DNA of 64,000 nt from the NCBI GenBank assembly GCA_965112735.1, contig OZ218959.1:2852001-2916000 (forward strand), read 5' to 3'. The DNA is from Phaeosaccion multiseriatum (lineage: Eukaryota > Ochrophyta, other classes). Under the pieces are notes generated by a model. It ran no database searches. It was not told the DNA's origin and was given only the letters and a program-made list of their open reading frames with translations. Each line of letters starts with the position of its first letter. Within the stretch, counting starts at the first letter, position 1. Shown here piece by piece: positions 47,550 through 58,592 of the stretch. A program made the translations under genes and the position numbers.

Positions 47550-48775
47550 GGGAGAGGGAGAGAGAGAAGAGACGAGAAAGGAGAAATGGTTAGTGAATAC
47601 GCAGTGAGGTAAGGCTATTCGGTATTCAACCCAAATGAAGACATACAAAAGTAATCAAAAGATAACACAAGATGGCGTAAGTCCACGCATTCATTCAGCA
47701 TACATGTACGTGTACTACCTGGCGAGCATGAGCTTCTTGTCTGGGTTGGGGGACCACTTGATGGTGTAGATCTCCTTCTTGTGCTCCTTGAGATCGTGCA
47801 CACACTTGGAGGTGGAGGGCTGCCAGATCTTGGCCGTGCTGTCGTCACTGCGCTCACCACACCACGCCGCATCATACCACACCACACCATACCACACCAT
47901 ACCACGAGGAGGGAAGAGGAGGGGAGGGAAGGGGGGGGGGGGGAGGGAGTGAGTGGAACATCGCCAAGACTTTCATTTCTGCAAGGCAGTGGTAGAGGAG
48001 GGGTTCAGCCGGAAATGACAAGCAACTTACACCCCTGGTGAACGTACACGGTGTACAAAGCAAGTCCCGTATGAAGTGTACATACACAGGAGCGCACACG
48101 GGCACGTGCTGAGGAAGGAAGGAAGGAAGGAAGGAAGGAGATGTGATCTGTCTGCGTACCTGCACGACGCCAACATCATCCCTGAGGGGTCCCACTTGAT
48201 GGCGTTGACCTAATTATGTCACGGAAGGAAGGATGCGGTAGAGTTAAAGAGCAGCGTATTTGGTACAAAAAACGTTTAGTAAATCGAAAACGAGCCAAGC
48301 GAAGAGAGAGATAGTAAGCCCACCGGGGAGAGGATCTAGTTCCGCGTTGCGCTTCGGCGCCTTCTCAGAGCCTTCTCTCCCTCCCTCCCTCCCCCCCCCT
48401 TCCCTTCCTACCTGCCTTCCCCCCTCCATCCCTCCCTCCCTCCCTGCCTCCCTCCCTCCCTCACCTCGTCCGTATGGCCCGTGAAGGTCTGCAGGGGGTA
48501 CTTCTCGCCCACTGCGAGTATGTGAATGTACTTGTCCGTGGAGCAAGTTGCAAAGGTAATGTCGTCTTTCCAATCCACGTCAAGGGTGGGGGCCTCGTGA
48601 AACTCAAATCGCTGCTTCACGTCCCCTGTTTGCGAGTCCCTGTTGTGTTGCGCATATGTGTGCACGTGCAGTGGCGGGAATCAACAAGAAGGGAGGGACG
48701 GATTGAGTGAGTGAGTGAGGGGGGGGGGGGGTTGGAGAAAGGGGAGGGACGAAGGGAGCGAGGGTAATTAGTCGC

Positions 48776-48812
<37 letters not shown>

Positions 48813-51800
48813 CAGTAGCAGCAGCAGGCACACTGCAAGGGACAAAGGAAAAAGAAGACACCCTCCCCCCCGCCTCACCATAAAGCAAAACTGAAACTTA
48901 CCAAACGATGGCGGTCTTGTCTGAGCTGCCGCTGAGGAGGTAATTGCCTTGTGCGTTCCACTTGAGGGAGAATATGGGCCCCTCGTGCGCTTCGAGCTCG
49001 TGCTGAAGCTTGCCCTGCACATTGCAGACGGACAATGCCGAAAGAGAAAGAGAGTGAGTGAGTGAGTGAGTGAGTGAGAAGGGAAGGGAGAGCAGCAAAG
49101 ACTGGGGAGGGGAGAGTGGTCAAGTGCATTTGCACACGTGTATGTATGCCCTACGTCCGTGTTCATCCATCTCTCCACAGTTCCTCCACATTCCCACCAC
49201 AGTAGACAGTTCACTTGTCTCGCTCTCGCCTCTCCCACGGACATCCATAGTACGTACCTCCTTGCCCCATATCCTTGCCACACCATCGTAAGACCCCGTG
49301 GCCAGCAAGCTCCCCTCTCTATTCCACTCGAGCGTGGTTACGTCCTTGTTCTTGTCGCCGATCTCAGAGCTGAGGATGATGAAGTGGGAGAGGGGGGAAG
49401 GGAGGGTGGGAGGGAGACGGGGGGGGAAGGAAGTAGCGTGTGGGTAAAGGCAGGGGCCAGACCTCTACACGCACTCACACAGATAGCCACACCCACACCC
49501 AAAGCCGACGTCTATCGAAAATCGATGTCGAATGTGAATGTATCCCCTCTCCTCATTCCTCACCTATGCCGCAGCACCACGCTGTTTTGGCTCGCAAAGC
49601 TCTCCACCTGAGAGCCCCGCATATCCGGTGGTATCTCCCAAATGCGTGCCGTGCTGTCGCCGCTGCCTGAGGCAAGGAGGTCGCAGCGGGGGTTCCATGC
49701 ACACATGAACACCTCGCTGCTGTGATTGGCGAGCACTGCCACCTGAGCTAGGCTAATCTCCTTCTCGTCTCTCGGTGCGGATGATGTCTGGCCGTCCTGG
49801 AGGGGGTGGAGGAGAGAGACGAAAGGGGTTACGGGGGGGGGGGGGGAGGCAGGAGGAGAGACAGAAGGGGGGGGAGGACAGACAGACGGACAGACAGACA
49901 GACAAGACAGACAGACAAGACAGACAAGACGGACAGACAGAACAGACAGCGGACAGACAGAACGACAGACAAGACGGATAGACAGACAGACAGACAGAAA
50001 GACAGACAAGACGGACCGGCAGAAAGACAGACAAGACGGATAGACAGACGGACAGACAGAAAGACAGACAAGATGGATAGACAGACGGACCGGCAGAAAG
50101 ACAGACAAGACGGATAGACAGACGGACCGGCAGAAAGACAGACAAGAGGATAGACAGACGGACCGGCAGAAAGACAGAAGAGACACACAGACAGAAAGAC
50201 AGACAAGACGGATAGACAGACAGACAGACAGAAAGACAGACAAGATGGATAGACAGACGGACCGGCAGAAAGACAGACAAGACGGATAGACAGACGGACC
50301 GGCAGAAAGACAGACAAGGCGGATAGACAGACGGACAGACAGAAAGACAGACAAGACGGATAGACAGACGGACAGACAGAAAGACAGAAGAGACACACAG
50401 ACAGAAAGACAGACAAGACGGACGATAGACGGACAGGGATGATCATCAACCCTCGCACTTCAGCCAAACACTTCAGCCAAACAAACGGACAACACGTACC
50501 GCAGCTACCTTGTCCTTGCCGCTTTGCCCGCCAGCGTCCCCGTTGCTACCCCCGTCCACATCCATAGCACTGGCATTGGCGCCTGATGCGCTCCCCTCCT
50601 CCCCACCCGCCTTCTCTGCTGCTGCCGCCGCCGCTGCTGCAGCTGCTGCGGTGGCTTTGCTATCGCTGTTGCCGTTACTACTACTCGCCAAGAGAGTGGA
50701 AAGAGAGCGACAAGGGGAGAAAGGTGAACACCCATCCGAAATGGGCCCAATAAAGGAGGCATATGGGCCCGAAGACAACAGAATATGTATGGCTCAAAGG
50801 AAAGTGGAAGAGCTTCAGTGCCTTCACCAAAAACGCGCCCACACACTCACACACATATACATACGTATGTGTACACAGGAGTGTCACACATGCCATGCGA
50901 CGTCGAAGGCCAAGTCGGAAACCGATGAGAACCCCCCCCCCCCCACTTTGGATTCGCTTACCTGCTGTTGTCGTTATTGCTACTACTATTATTGTTGCTG
51001 CTACTGCCCTTCTTCCCTCGTTTGCTCCCCCCCCCCCGACTACTCTTCTCCGACGTTGAAGACGCCTGCACAAGCACATGAGTCAAGAGAGAGAGAGAGG
51101 GAGTGAGTGAGAGTGAAGAGAAAAGTCAATGAGATCCGGACAGAGAGAGGCAAAAATGAGACGAGGGAACGAGACAGAGAGCGAGCGCGGAGAGAGAGAG
51201 GGAGAGAGACAGCAATCTCGAGCCATAGACAGTCAGTCCGTCGATCAGGCCAAGCCAACTGGACAGGGAGTAGTGAGAAAAGGAGAGTGAAAGAAGTTGA
51301 TCACTCAAGCACAATCAATACACACATGATATACACAAGAAACAGGAGAGATGAGTCGGTCACTCCCTCCCTCCTTTTCATACCTGACAAACGTGGGCAG
51401 TGAGCAGGGAAAACTCGGACTCGCATTGCCGCTCCGTGCCGTCCTCATTCAAATGCTCCTCTATCCCCACGTACTGAGGTAAACAGAGGGGTTGACAGAC
51501 GCAAGCGCAAATGCTCAGGCGTGAGGTGAGCACGTGTGCGTGTGAGCGAATAAGCAAGTCCAGAGAAAGATGAGGAGGAGAGTGAGGGAGTGAGGGAGTG
51601 AGTGGTAAGTGGTACGTGTATATCTATATATATACCTGCAGTCCCTTCTGCAGGAAGGTGATGAGTGCCCCTGGAGGCACATCGGCGTTGGCGACACCGC
51701 TTTTGGTAATCAGAGACTCGTAGGCAAAGGTGAAGGCCGAGTGTGTGAAGCCTATTCGTCGCCGCAAAGAGAGGGAGAGGGAGAGAGGGAGAGAGAGAGG

Positions 51801-52192
51801 ACACGGTAAGGAAGACATGAAGACACAGCACGACATATGAGGTTCAGCATCATCGGTCAGCCGAGACACAGAGATAGCACGGGCCAAGCACTGGTGCGTA
51901 CGGCTTCTCAAGAAGCATAGGCAGCGAGGAATGCGACAAAAGAGACCTCCAGATCAAGAGAGTAGGCAGAAGAAGGACAGCGGACGACGACAGGTGCATA
52001 CTGTGCTCAACTGCTCTACCGCTCAGCCCTCCTGCTCGCGCAGCCCGCCCGCCAGGCCTGTCGCACTTGATCATACGATTACCAGCCTGGCAAGCACACC
52101 CTGCTAGGATAGTGACCCTCTCCTTCTTACTCACCCGACTCTTGCAGGTATCTGTACACGAGGTAGTTGACCTCCTCGGCAGATATCGCCAT
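46778..52192 (-). CDS. TBL1: TBL1/TBLR1-like LisH-WD40 corepressor subunit, 13 exons
   Basis: Nuclear corepressor component (SIF2/TBL1/HOS15 group) that links histone deacetylases to repressors. Exons 52192-52135, 51751-51636, 51473-51384, 51065-50962, 50683-50500, 49796-49564, 49369-49258, 49014-48902, 48639-48465, 48209-48160, 47847-47719, 47398-47297 and 46970-46778; 552 residues, in phase. The LisH domain is [20 protein letters not shown] with the conserved [20 protein letters not shown] Ser/Asn/Ala linker precedes about eight WD40 repeats, each ending in a W-like strand: [66 protein letters not shown], closing at IDLRM. Exon junctions reconstruct blades exactly, for example [15 protein letters not shown]. 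Exon 5's donor could be nine bases earlier. Confidence 0.95.
47503..47549. repeat. AT dinucleotide array
   Basis: About 46 bp of AT in an intron of the TBL1-like gene. Confidence 0.9.
49877..50424. repeat. GACA/GATA-type minisatellite
   Basis: About 550 bp of ACAGACGG/ACAGAAAG/ACAAGACGGATAG units in intron 5 of the TBL1-like gene. A higher-order unit near 60 bp (GATAGACAGACGGACCGGCAG then AAAGACAGACAAGACG) repeats at least seven times. Confidence 0.9.
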
Positions 52193-53135
52193 GGCTGCCC
52201 TCTGCTCTCACCCACTCACTCCCACGCAAAGACGAACGGCCCCAGGGGCCCAGAGGCAGGGCAAACCTCCGCCGCCGCGATACCCTGCTCTCGGTTGGCG
52301 GTCTCCTGGCCTCCAATCGCCTGTGATTGAGCCTTCAACCCTTGCGGCGTACTTCGGCTGCTGCGCTGCTCCTACTTCTGCTGCTGCTGGCTGCCCACGG
52401 CCCGAGTGCCTTGTTAGCTGCTTGGGGTTGGTGTATGCAAGGTCCGCGGAAAGACGGCCTCAGTAGGCATGTGCGGCGGCCCCGCGCATCACAGCGCTAG
52501 TCTCTTCCTGGGGAGACGAATGGAAAGGCGTCCTCTCTGCCCCAGTATGGAGGAGGGGGGGGGGGGCGAGAGAAGATGTGGCTCCGGTAAATAATCAGCT
52601 TGGCGCCCTCTGGGCACGACTGGTTTTCCTGGTGAAATCAGGCAGGGGATGTAGCAATAACAGAGGCACAACGCGAGGAAGCAGCGAAAGCAGAGGGGAG
52701 GGGGTTGGGGAGAAGACACGGAGGGTCGACCAACCAAAGTGTGCGCAGTTGGACACGAAAAGGCCATCCCCACCAGTGGCAAGATCCACGCCTATCAATA
52801 ATGACTCACGTGCGGGGGCTTATTCTTCGCTGTCTGAAGAGCGAGCAGGGCAGTGAGGAAAGGGGGGGGGGGGGGCGATGATCTTCTGGGCCGATGGGGA
52901 GGCTAAAGGTGGAAGAAAACAAACCAGAATTACAAGGGCGCCCACAGACTTGCTGACGCAAGTAATACAATGACAATAAACCTGTTAATCACCACTCTCT
53001 CTTTACTACAGGGACAACTTATCAACAATCTTCTCCCTCTACTAGCCTCCCCCCTGGGAATCCTATAATCCTGCGGGCAAGATCCACCCCTGCCCCTCCC
53101 TGCCCCACATCGAAGCACTTTGGGAAACGGGGCAC
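52193..53135. other. divergent intergenic region
   Basis: Between the TBL1-like and LETM1-like starts. No supported gene. G homopolymers lie at about 52553-52566 and 52864-52875. Confidence 0.5.
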
Positions 53136-53309
53136 ATGAAGCTTGTTGGAACAACGGGGGCAGCGACGGCAGCCATCGCGCTGCTGGTCCTGCAGCAGCA
53201 GCAGGAGCATCAGTTCGCGGGTGCCGCCCTCCTCTCTCCTACGCTCCTTCCAAGAGTGTGGAGTGGTGGCAGCCGTCAACCAAACCCCAGCAGGCAAAGG
53301 ACGCAAGCG

Positions 53310-53344
<35 letters not shown>

Positions 53345-55003
53345 TCAGCAAAGAGCGCATGTCGGCATGGTGGGGATACCGTTTAGGCGAAAACGCGGGG
53401 CCGAGCAGGATGCAGAGGCAGCAGCAGCAGCAGCAGCAGCAGCAACGCAAGTAGCAGAGCAAGTACCAGAGGTTTCGGAGGCGCAAGAGGCTTCAATCGA
53501 GGAGAGCTCGAAGGAGGCCGAGAAAGGCGCGGTGGCGAGAATGCCAGGCGTGGTAGTAAAGTACGTCCGCGACTTCTTCCGGAACACCAAGGTGCTGGGC
53601 GCAGAGTGGAAGGAGGGCATGGCATTGAAGCGGAAGGTCAAGAAGGAGGGACATGTGCTCACTTACCCAGAGTATGACTTCCTCAAGAGGGGGGAGAGAG
53701 ACCGCAGAGATGTGTTCTCGTTCTTTGCCGTGTACGCGCTCGTCCCAGAGCTCATCACCATGTACTTTTACCTCGGTTTCCACTCGCCGAGTGTGTACGA
53801 GAGGCCAGAGTCGGCGCTGGAGCGAGTGCAGAAGAAGAAGCTCAAATACATGAGTGTCGCTGTGAGGCACCTCATTCGCCTACAAGACGTGAGTGGGTGG
53901 GACAACCAGATGCCGAGGGGCGGCGACATGTCGAACAGTTTCAGTTCTTGCTTTCCCGTAGCCACTTTTTCTCCCCTCCCTCTCTCCCTTCGTTCCTTCC
54001 TCCTCCCCCTTGCTAACGTTCCGTATTCGTCCACCACAATGAATCCCTCCCTCTCTCTCTCCGCTGGCATGCTATGCTGTATCACCAACTACTGTCCTAC
54101 CACAGAACCGTCTCAAGGCTGGCAAGGCCCGTAAGCCCGCACCAGAAGCCTTGCACGAGAGCGCCGAGCGTCTCCTTCTCCTCCCCGACAAGGAGACAGC
54201 CTTCCGCTCCTTACAACAGCACTTCTACGTCGCACCCAAGGGCCCCAAGGTGAGGCGACTGACCACACTGCGAACCACGACGCGAACCGAATGCAGTAGT
54301 GAATTTACACACACACACACACATATGTATAAACACATATGCACACCTTACTGAACCTCGTCCACTGCGGCTGGGCTGTATGCCCTGTGCATTCGCTCTC
54401 ATGCTGCATGTAGTGGTTTCCGCGGTTGTCGTGGTCGTGATATGGGTGGTTATATTCCACCTGTCTCACTCTCTCCCCTCCACCACCTGTGATTTCCCCC
54501 TCCCACCCCTGAACCACCACCACCATCACGCACACACAACGCAGGGTGAGGGCCCCTCGCCCTACACAGTGGTACCCAACGACGCTACGGCGTGCATTTG
54601 CCAGGGGCTAGGTTTGACCAAGCGTTTCATGCCAGCCATGTTCGTGCGAACGAGGCTGTCCATGCACGTCAAGGACCTCACAGAAGGCGACGACATTCTC
54701 GCCCGCACCCCCTTGGAAGACATTCCGGACAAGGTGCTGAGAGAGGCGTGTGTGGTGAGGGGCATAGACGTAGCCTCCGGGAGAATGGAGATGGAGAAGG
54801 ACCTGCAGGCATGGCTCAAGCTTACCTCCCCAGCAGACGGAGAGGCCCACACTCTGGGCCAAGCCAAAGCAGCGGAGGGCCTGGTGTTCTCTCCAGAGGT
54901 GGCCAAGACTGCGCTCCTGGGGCTCAACATGGTTGCCGCCGTCAGGGACTCGGAGAATATGGGCGCCTTGGGCCTTCTCGGCAGCAAATCGTGGCGAGGA
55001 TAG
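53136..55003 (+). CDS. LETM1-domain protein
   Basis: Exons 53136-53888, 54106-54249 and 54545-55003; 451 residues, phase 0 junctions. After a Gln/Ala-rich N-terminus (possible organelle leader) the LETM1-like region reads YVRDFFRNTKVLGAEWKEG, LTYPEYDFLKRGERDRRDVF, then a hydrophobic segment FFAVYALVPELITMYFYLGF. The distal part has the ribosome-binding-like pattern DILARTPLEDIPDKVLREAC followed by VVRGIDVAS. LETM1 family proteins act in the mitochondrial inner membrane in K+/H+ or Ca2+ balance and ribosome binding; this one is closer in size to LETMD1. The long gap between the two halves is unusual. Confidence 0.75.
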
Positions 55004-55800
55004 ATGGATAGAACGATAGATGGATGGGCTGGGTGGGTCCGTGGGTCCGTGGGTCTGTCTGTGAGTATACCTGGGGCCTCCTCAGCGAACACATCATGGG
55101 TGGCAATGGCGTGGAACGGGTTGATGGACTGGGTGGATGGCATTCGATGGCGGATCTTGCCTGTGGGCATGCAAGGAGACCCAACGAGGTCCAGTGGGTG
55201 GGGTACCGCCCTTGGGTGCCGTGGGTGCGTGCGTGCGCCTTGATGCTCAAGACCTTTGTCCTGAGGCTCAGGGGATGGATGATTGTGTGTCTATACATGT
55301 ATCTGAACCCACTCTGAACGGGCGGACCGAGGCGGAGGCGGCAAAGGGGCGTGGGCAGAAGCAGAGGCCAGACCGGACTCCGACGAGGGGTTGCGACGAG
55401 TTCGACTCGTCGAGCGTGGGTTCGTGCATGGAGATCCTTTGGAGAGCTGCAGCAGCCTGGCTTTGGGGGGGAGGGGGGGGGGCGGGGGGTGACGCTTGCT
55501 CATTTCTCTCTCTAGCTCAAATCATGGGCGAGCTGTGGCTACACTGTGACACTGTGGCGGAAGTGCAAAGGGAGCTCTGGAGTTGATCAAGAGAAACAAG
55601 GGAGGACCGACCGCGGAGAGGGGCAAGAGCTTGCTTACCGCACCCGCACTCGACTTTGCTGCTCCCTCCCCCCTTCGCTCAGGCAGCTCTTTTGAAGTCA
55701 GAGTGTACGCACTGAGGATGGGCGGGCGGTGGCGGAGGCCGCGACGGCTTGTCATCCCATACCAGCTCACGCAATTTCAGCAGAGGGCAGCTTACTCTGG
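55004..55800. other. unresolved region upstream of an unidentified + gene
   Basis: Possible exons of the following gene (for example from an acceptor at 55516, WASCGYTVTLWRKCKG) but no frame could be joined with confidence. GGGTGGGTCCGTGGGTCCGTGG-type repeats lie at 55028-55056. Confidence 0.3.
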
Positions 55801-55879
55801 AGAGAGACACGGTTGGGTTTCGGTTCCCACTCTACCGTCTTGCCCGTTGTGGATGTGGTGTATGGTGTATCTATGGACA

Positions 55880-56471
55880 GTTACAGCGTCGACAGGAGAG
55901 GAGGCATTCTATCGAGAGCGAGTTATCGGATGCTGAAGCGGCTCGGAGAGGAGAAGGAAGAGCAGAGCATGTGATCTGCGAGGAAGGGCTGGAGGCACAT
56001 CACCGTCATAACTGCCTCAACACCGACCACACCCCGACCCCTCCTGGTACGGTGCAAACAAACGCATGTGTGTTGTGTGGTCTATTGGGAAATAAGACGT
56101 GTTGGGGTTCACAGGTGAGGAGGCTTTTAGGCGGAGGAGGCGTTTCTTCCCCGACCACAGCCTGCAGATAGAAGTGGAATGCTTGCTTGCACGAGGAGAA
56201 GGTGGAATAGAATCACAGCATCAGCTGGTGCCCTGCCGTTCATCATTCACTCGCCAGTCAACAGTCCAAGTCGCAGCGGGAGATGCCTTTGAGTATCAAG
56301 ACCTTTCGGAGGAGTGAGTGTGAGGAGGAGACACACGCGCCTTCATTGAGGTTTACGTATCTTTGCAGGAAGGAATCGTCGAAAAGAACAGTAAAAGAAA
56401 TGCAAGCCCCCCTCTTTCTTACTTTATTGGGAGCACAACTTAAGGCTTCCAACTTCGACCTGTCCAATTAG
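55880..56471 (+). CDS. 3' part of an unidentified gene
   Basis: The last three exons join well: a coiled segment QLQRRQERRHSIESELSDAE and AEHVICEEGLEAHHRHNC ending at 56046 (phase 1); 56115-56313 with RRRRRFFPDHSLQIEVECLL and VQVAAGDAFEYQDLSEE (phase 2); and 56369-56471 ending APLFLTLLGAQLKASNFDL then SN and a TAG. Splice signals are good (TTTGCAG acceptor, GTGAGTG donor). The start lies somewhere in 55.0-55.9 kb. I do not recognise the family. Confidence 0.45.
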
Positions 56472-56702
56472 TAAGTACACCCCATATACATCCATACATA
56501 CATAACGTGCGAACTCTTTGATGTGCCCTTCCCCCAAAAGCCGAAGTCTGATGCAAGGCGGCGGCTGCTACCCCACACGATGGCTGTTCGTCCCGCCTGC
56601 AGGGGGAGAAAGGGTTCTGGGGAGAACAGGAACAAGAGCCCCGAGAGGCCGTCGCAAGTATCTCCCTTCCCTCCCTCCCTCCCTCCCTCCCTCCCTTCAC
56701 GC

Positions 56703-58448
56703 CTACTCTGCTGCCCCATCGTAATCTGTCGACGAGAGCAGAAGAGTAACCACACGACAGCGGCGACGGCGACGGGCTCTGCCAGGGTCCCCGCCCGTGT
56801 GCGGCTGCTGCTCAACGGCTGAGATGCCCTGGGTGGAAAGGCAGCGGATGACCTCACGTACCTCCTCCTCCTCCTCCTCCTCCTCCTCCTCCTCCTCCTC
56901 CTCCTCCTCCTCCTCCTCCTCTTCTTCCTCCTCCTCCTCCTCCTCCTCCTCCTCACTACCATCACCACCACCACCACCACCACCACCGGCCGTCCAAGTG
57001 GAAGCAGCACCGAGTCGGAGGCGGTGCACATAACCCCTTCGAAGAAGAGTCCGTGCCAGCGGAGCGCTGACATCCCACAGAACAGAACAGAGCCCCTCCT
57101 GGTACAGAAACTTGTCCAAGGCGAGCAGGAAGTCTGCCCCTCTCACACGCGCCCCCGCCTCCTCCTCCTCCTCCCCCTCCTCCTCCTCCTCCTCCTCCCC
57201 TCTCCCAGCGCAAGACAAGTTGACCACTCGGACACCCCTCTCCCGGAGGAATCTTCGCATCACAGTCGCGCGAGGGTCCTCACAATCATCGTCCTCCTCC
57301 TCCTGCCCTTGGTCCTTCTCCTCCTCCTTCCCCGCATTCCGGGTCCTCTCCTCCCCCCCACCTAGAGTCTTCCCAGCCGCCACCGCCACCACCACCACCA
57401 CCTCCTCCTTCAGCCCCTCTCCCTCGCTGCTATCGAGGTGCCTCCATAGCTTGCTCTCCCGAGTGCTCTCCAGAACGTGCAAGCTATCCACGAGGACTGC
57501 CTTAAGCAGCATTGACGACACTCGTCGGCCCTCCTCCGAAAGAAGCTCCAGCGCTCTCACGCCCCTCTCCCCCTCCACCACCACGGCGTCGCATACACGC
57601 AAGTCCCTACAGTCCGGTGGAAGCGTCGAAGGTGGTGATAACGAATGTGATGGTGGTGGTGGTGCTCCTCTCTCTTCTGTGTTTCCTCTCTCGCCGTTGT
57701 TGACGCTGGTGCTCTGATCGCCCCGCCGCAGCAGCTGCTGCAGCATGCGGGAGTCTCGGTAGTGCATGACTCCTAAGGGCGTCTTTGCGGATATGCGGTG
57801 CAAAAAGGCTTCATTGAGCCGTTCGCACCTGGCGCCCTCTACCCCGACCATCACCTCCACTCCTCCCTCCGCCAGACGCCTCAGACCGCCACCCGCAGTC
57901 CTCGGGTCCGGGTCCACCATCCCTGCCACCACCCTCTTAATTCCAGCCTCGAGCAGTGACTTCGTGCACGGAGGCGTGAGTCCGAAGTGGTTACAGGGCT
58001 CGAGGGTGATGTACGCCGTGCCTCCCCTCGCCTTTTCTCCCGCCTGTCGGAGAGCCCACACCTCGGCATGGGGCTCGCCGGCGCGCGGGTGGAAACCTTC
58101 GCCCACCACTACTCCGTTAGAGTCTACAATGACGCAGCCCACAGCGGGGTTGGGTCTCGTGTGTCCGAGTCCGTTGGCGGCAAGCTGCAGAGCCTTGAGC
58201 ATGTGACGCCTATCGCTCTCCATGGCGGGGGAGAGCGTAGAGAAAGAGGACAACAAGCCATTGCGACGCCGCTGTCGCCATCTCCGCCGCTGCTGCTGCC
58301 CCTGCCCCTCCTCCTGCTGGTGGTGGTGGTACTGCTGCTGGTGCGTCTCTGGGCACGTGTCCGTCTGAATGAGACTGGAGTGGCCCGCGTTGGAGTAGCC
58401 CAAGGCGGAGAGAAGCTGCACCAAGAGGAGGGGCAGAAGAACCCACAT
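56703..58448 (-). CDS. ribD: RibD-type riboflavin pyrimidine deaminase, plastid-type leader
   Basis: Diaminohydroxyphosphoribosylaminopyrimidine deaminase, the second step of riboflavin synthesis. Intronless, 581 residues. The N-terminus MWVLLPLLLVQLLSALGYSN is a signal-peptide-like leader, then a basic Gln/Arg stretch, as in proteins routed to a secondary plastid. The deaminase domain (about 78-230) opens with MLKALQLAANGLGHTRPNPA and has the zinc site HAEV (His 127, Glu 129) and EPCNHFGLTPPC (Cys 152, Cys 161). The C-terminal reductase-like part is recognisable only in fragments (a RibD-like hinge with TPLGVMHYRDSR, and late LCSVLWDVSAPLARTLLRRG) and is broken up by acidic and Gly-rich inserts including a poly-Glu run. 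As in plant PyrD, the reductase half may be inactive. Confidence 0.85.
   Translation of the reverse strand: MWVLLPLLLVQLLSALGYSNAGHSSLIQTDTCPETHQQQYHHHQQEEGQGQQQRRRWRQRRRNGLLSSFSTLSPAMESDRRHMLKALQLAANGLGHTRPNPAVGCVIVDSNGVVVGEGFHPRAGEPHAEVWALRQAGEKARGGTAYITLEPCNHFGLTPPCTKSLLEAGIKRVVAGMVDPDPRTAGGGLRRLAEGGVEVMVGVEGARCERLNEAFLHRISAKTPLGVMHYRDSRMLQQLLRRGDQSTSVNNGERGNTEERGAPPPPSHSLSPPSTLPPDCRDLRVCDAVVVEGERGVRALELLSEEGRRVSSMLLKAVLVDSLHVLESTRESKLWRHLDSSEGEGLKEEVVVVVAVAAGKTLGGGEERTRNAGKEEEKDQGQEEEDDDCEDPRATVMRRFLRERGVRVVNLSCAGRGEEEEEEEGEEEEEAGARVRGADFLLALDKFLYQEGLCSVLWDVSAPLARTLLRRGYVHRLRLGAASTWTAGGGGGGGGDGSEEEEEEEEEEEEEEEEEEEEEEEEEEEEEEEVREVIRCLSTQGISAVEQQPHTGGDPGRARRRRRCRVVTLLLSSTDYDGAAE
56861..56955. 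repeat. CTC array encoding poly-Glu
   Basis: About 30 glutamate codons on the minus strand near the C-terminus of the RibD-like protein. Confidence 0.9.
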
Positions 58449-58592
58449 CCTCCCTAATTCACCTCACTTCTTGGCACTCCTGCACATCGCGTGCTCTCCT
58501 CTCTTGTGCAGTCGTTCTTCCAGGAGGGACTAAAAGTAACGAATCCATCAAAAGCGCGTGGAGGATTCGATGATGATTCAAAGAAAAGGAGG
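58449..58592. promoter_or_regulatory. bidirectional promoter region
   Basis: 144 bp between the divergent starts of the RibD-like gene and PIG-P, the same distance as between the M20 and LRR genes. No TATA box is seen. Confidence 0.4.

Noticed and set aside
49829-50467. Ser/Cys/Leu/Val repeat ORFs over the GACA array
   Set aside because: Read-through of the minisatellite inside intron 5 of the TBL1-like gene; open only because the repeat lacks stops.
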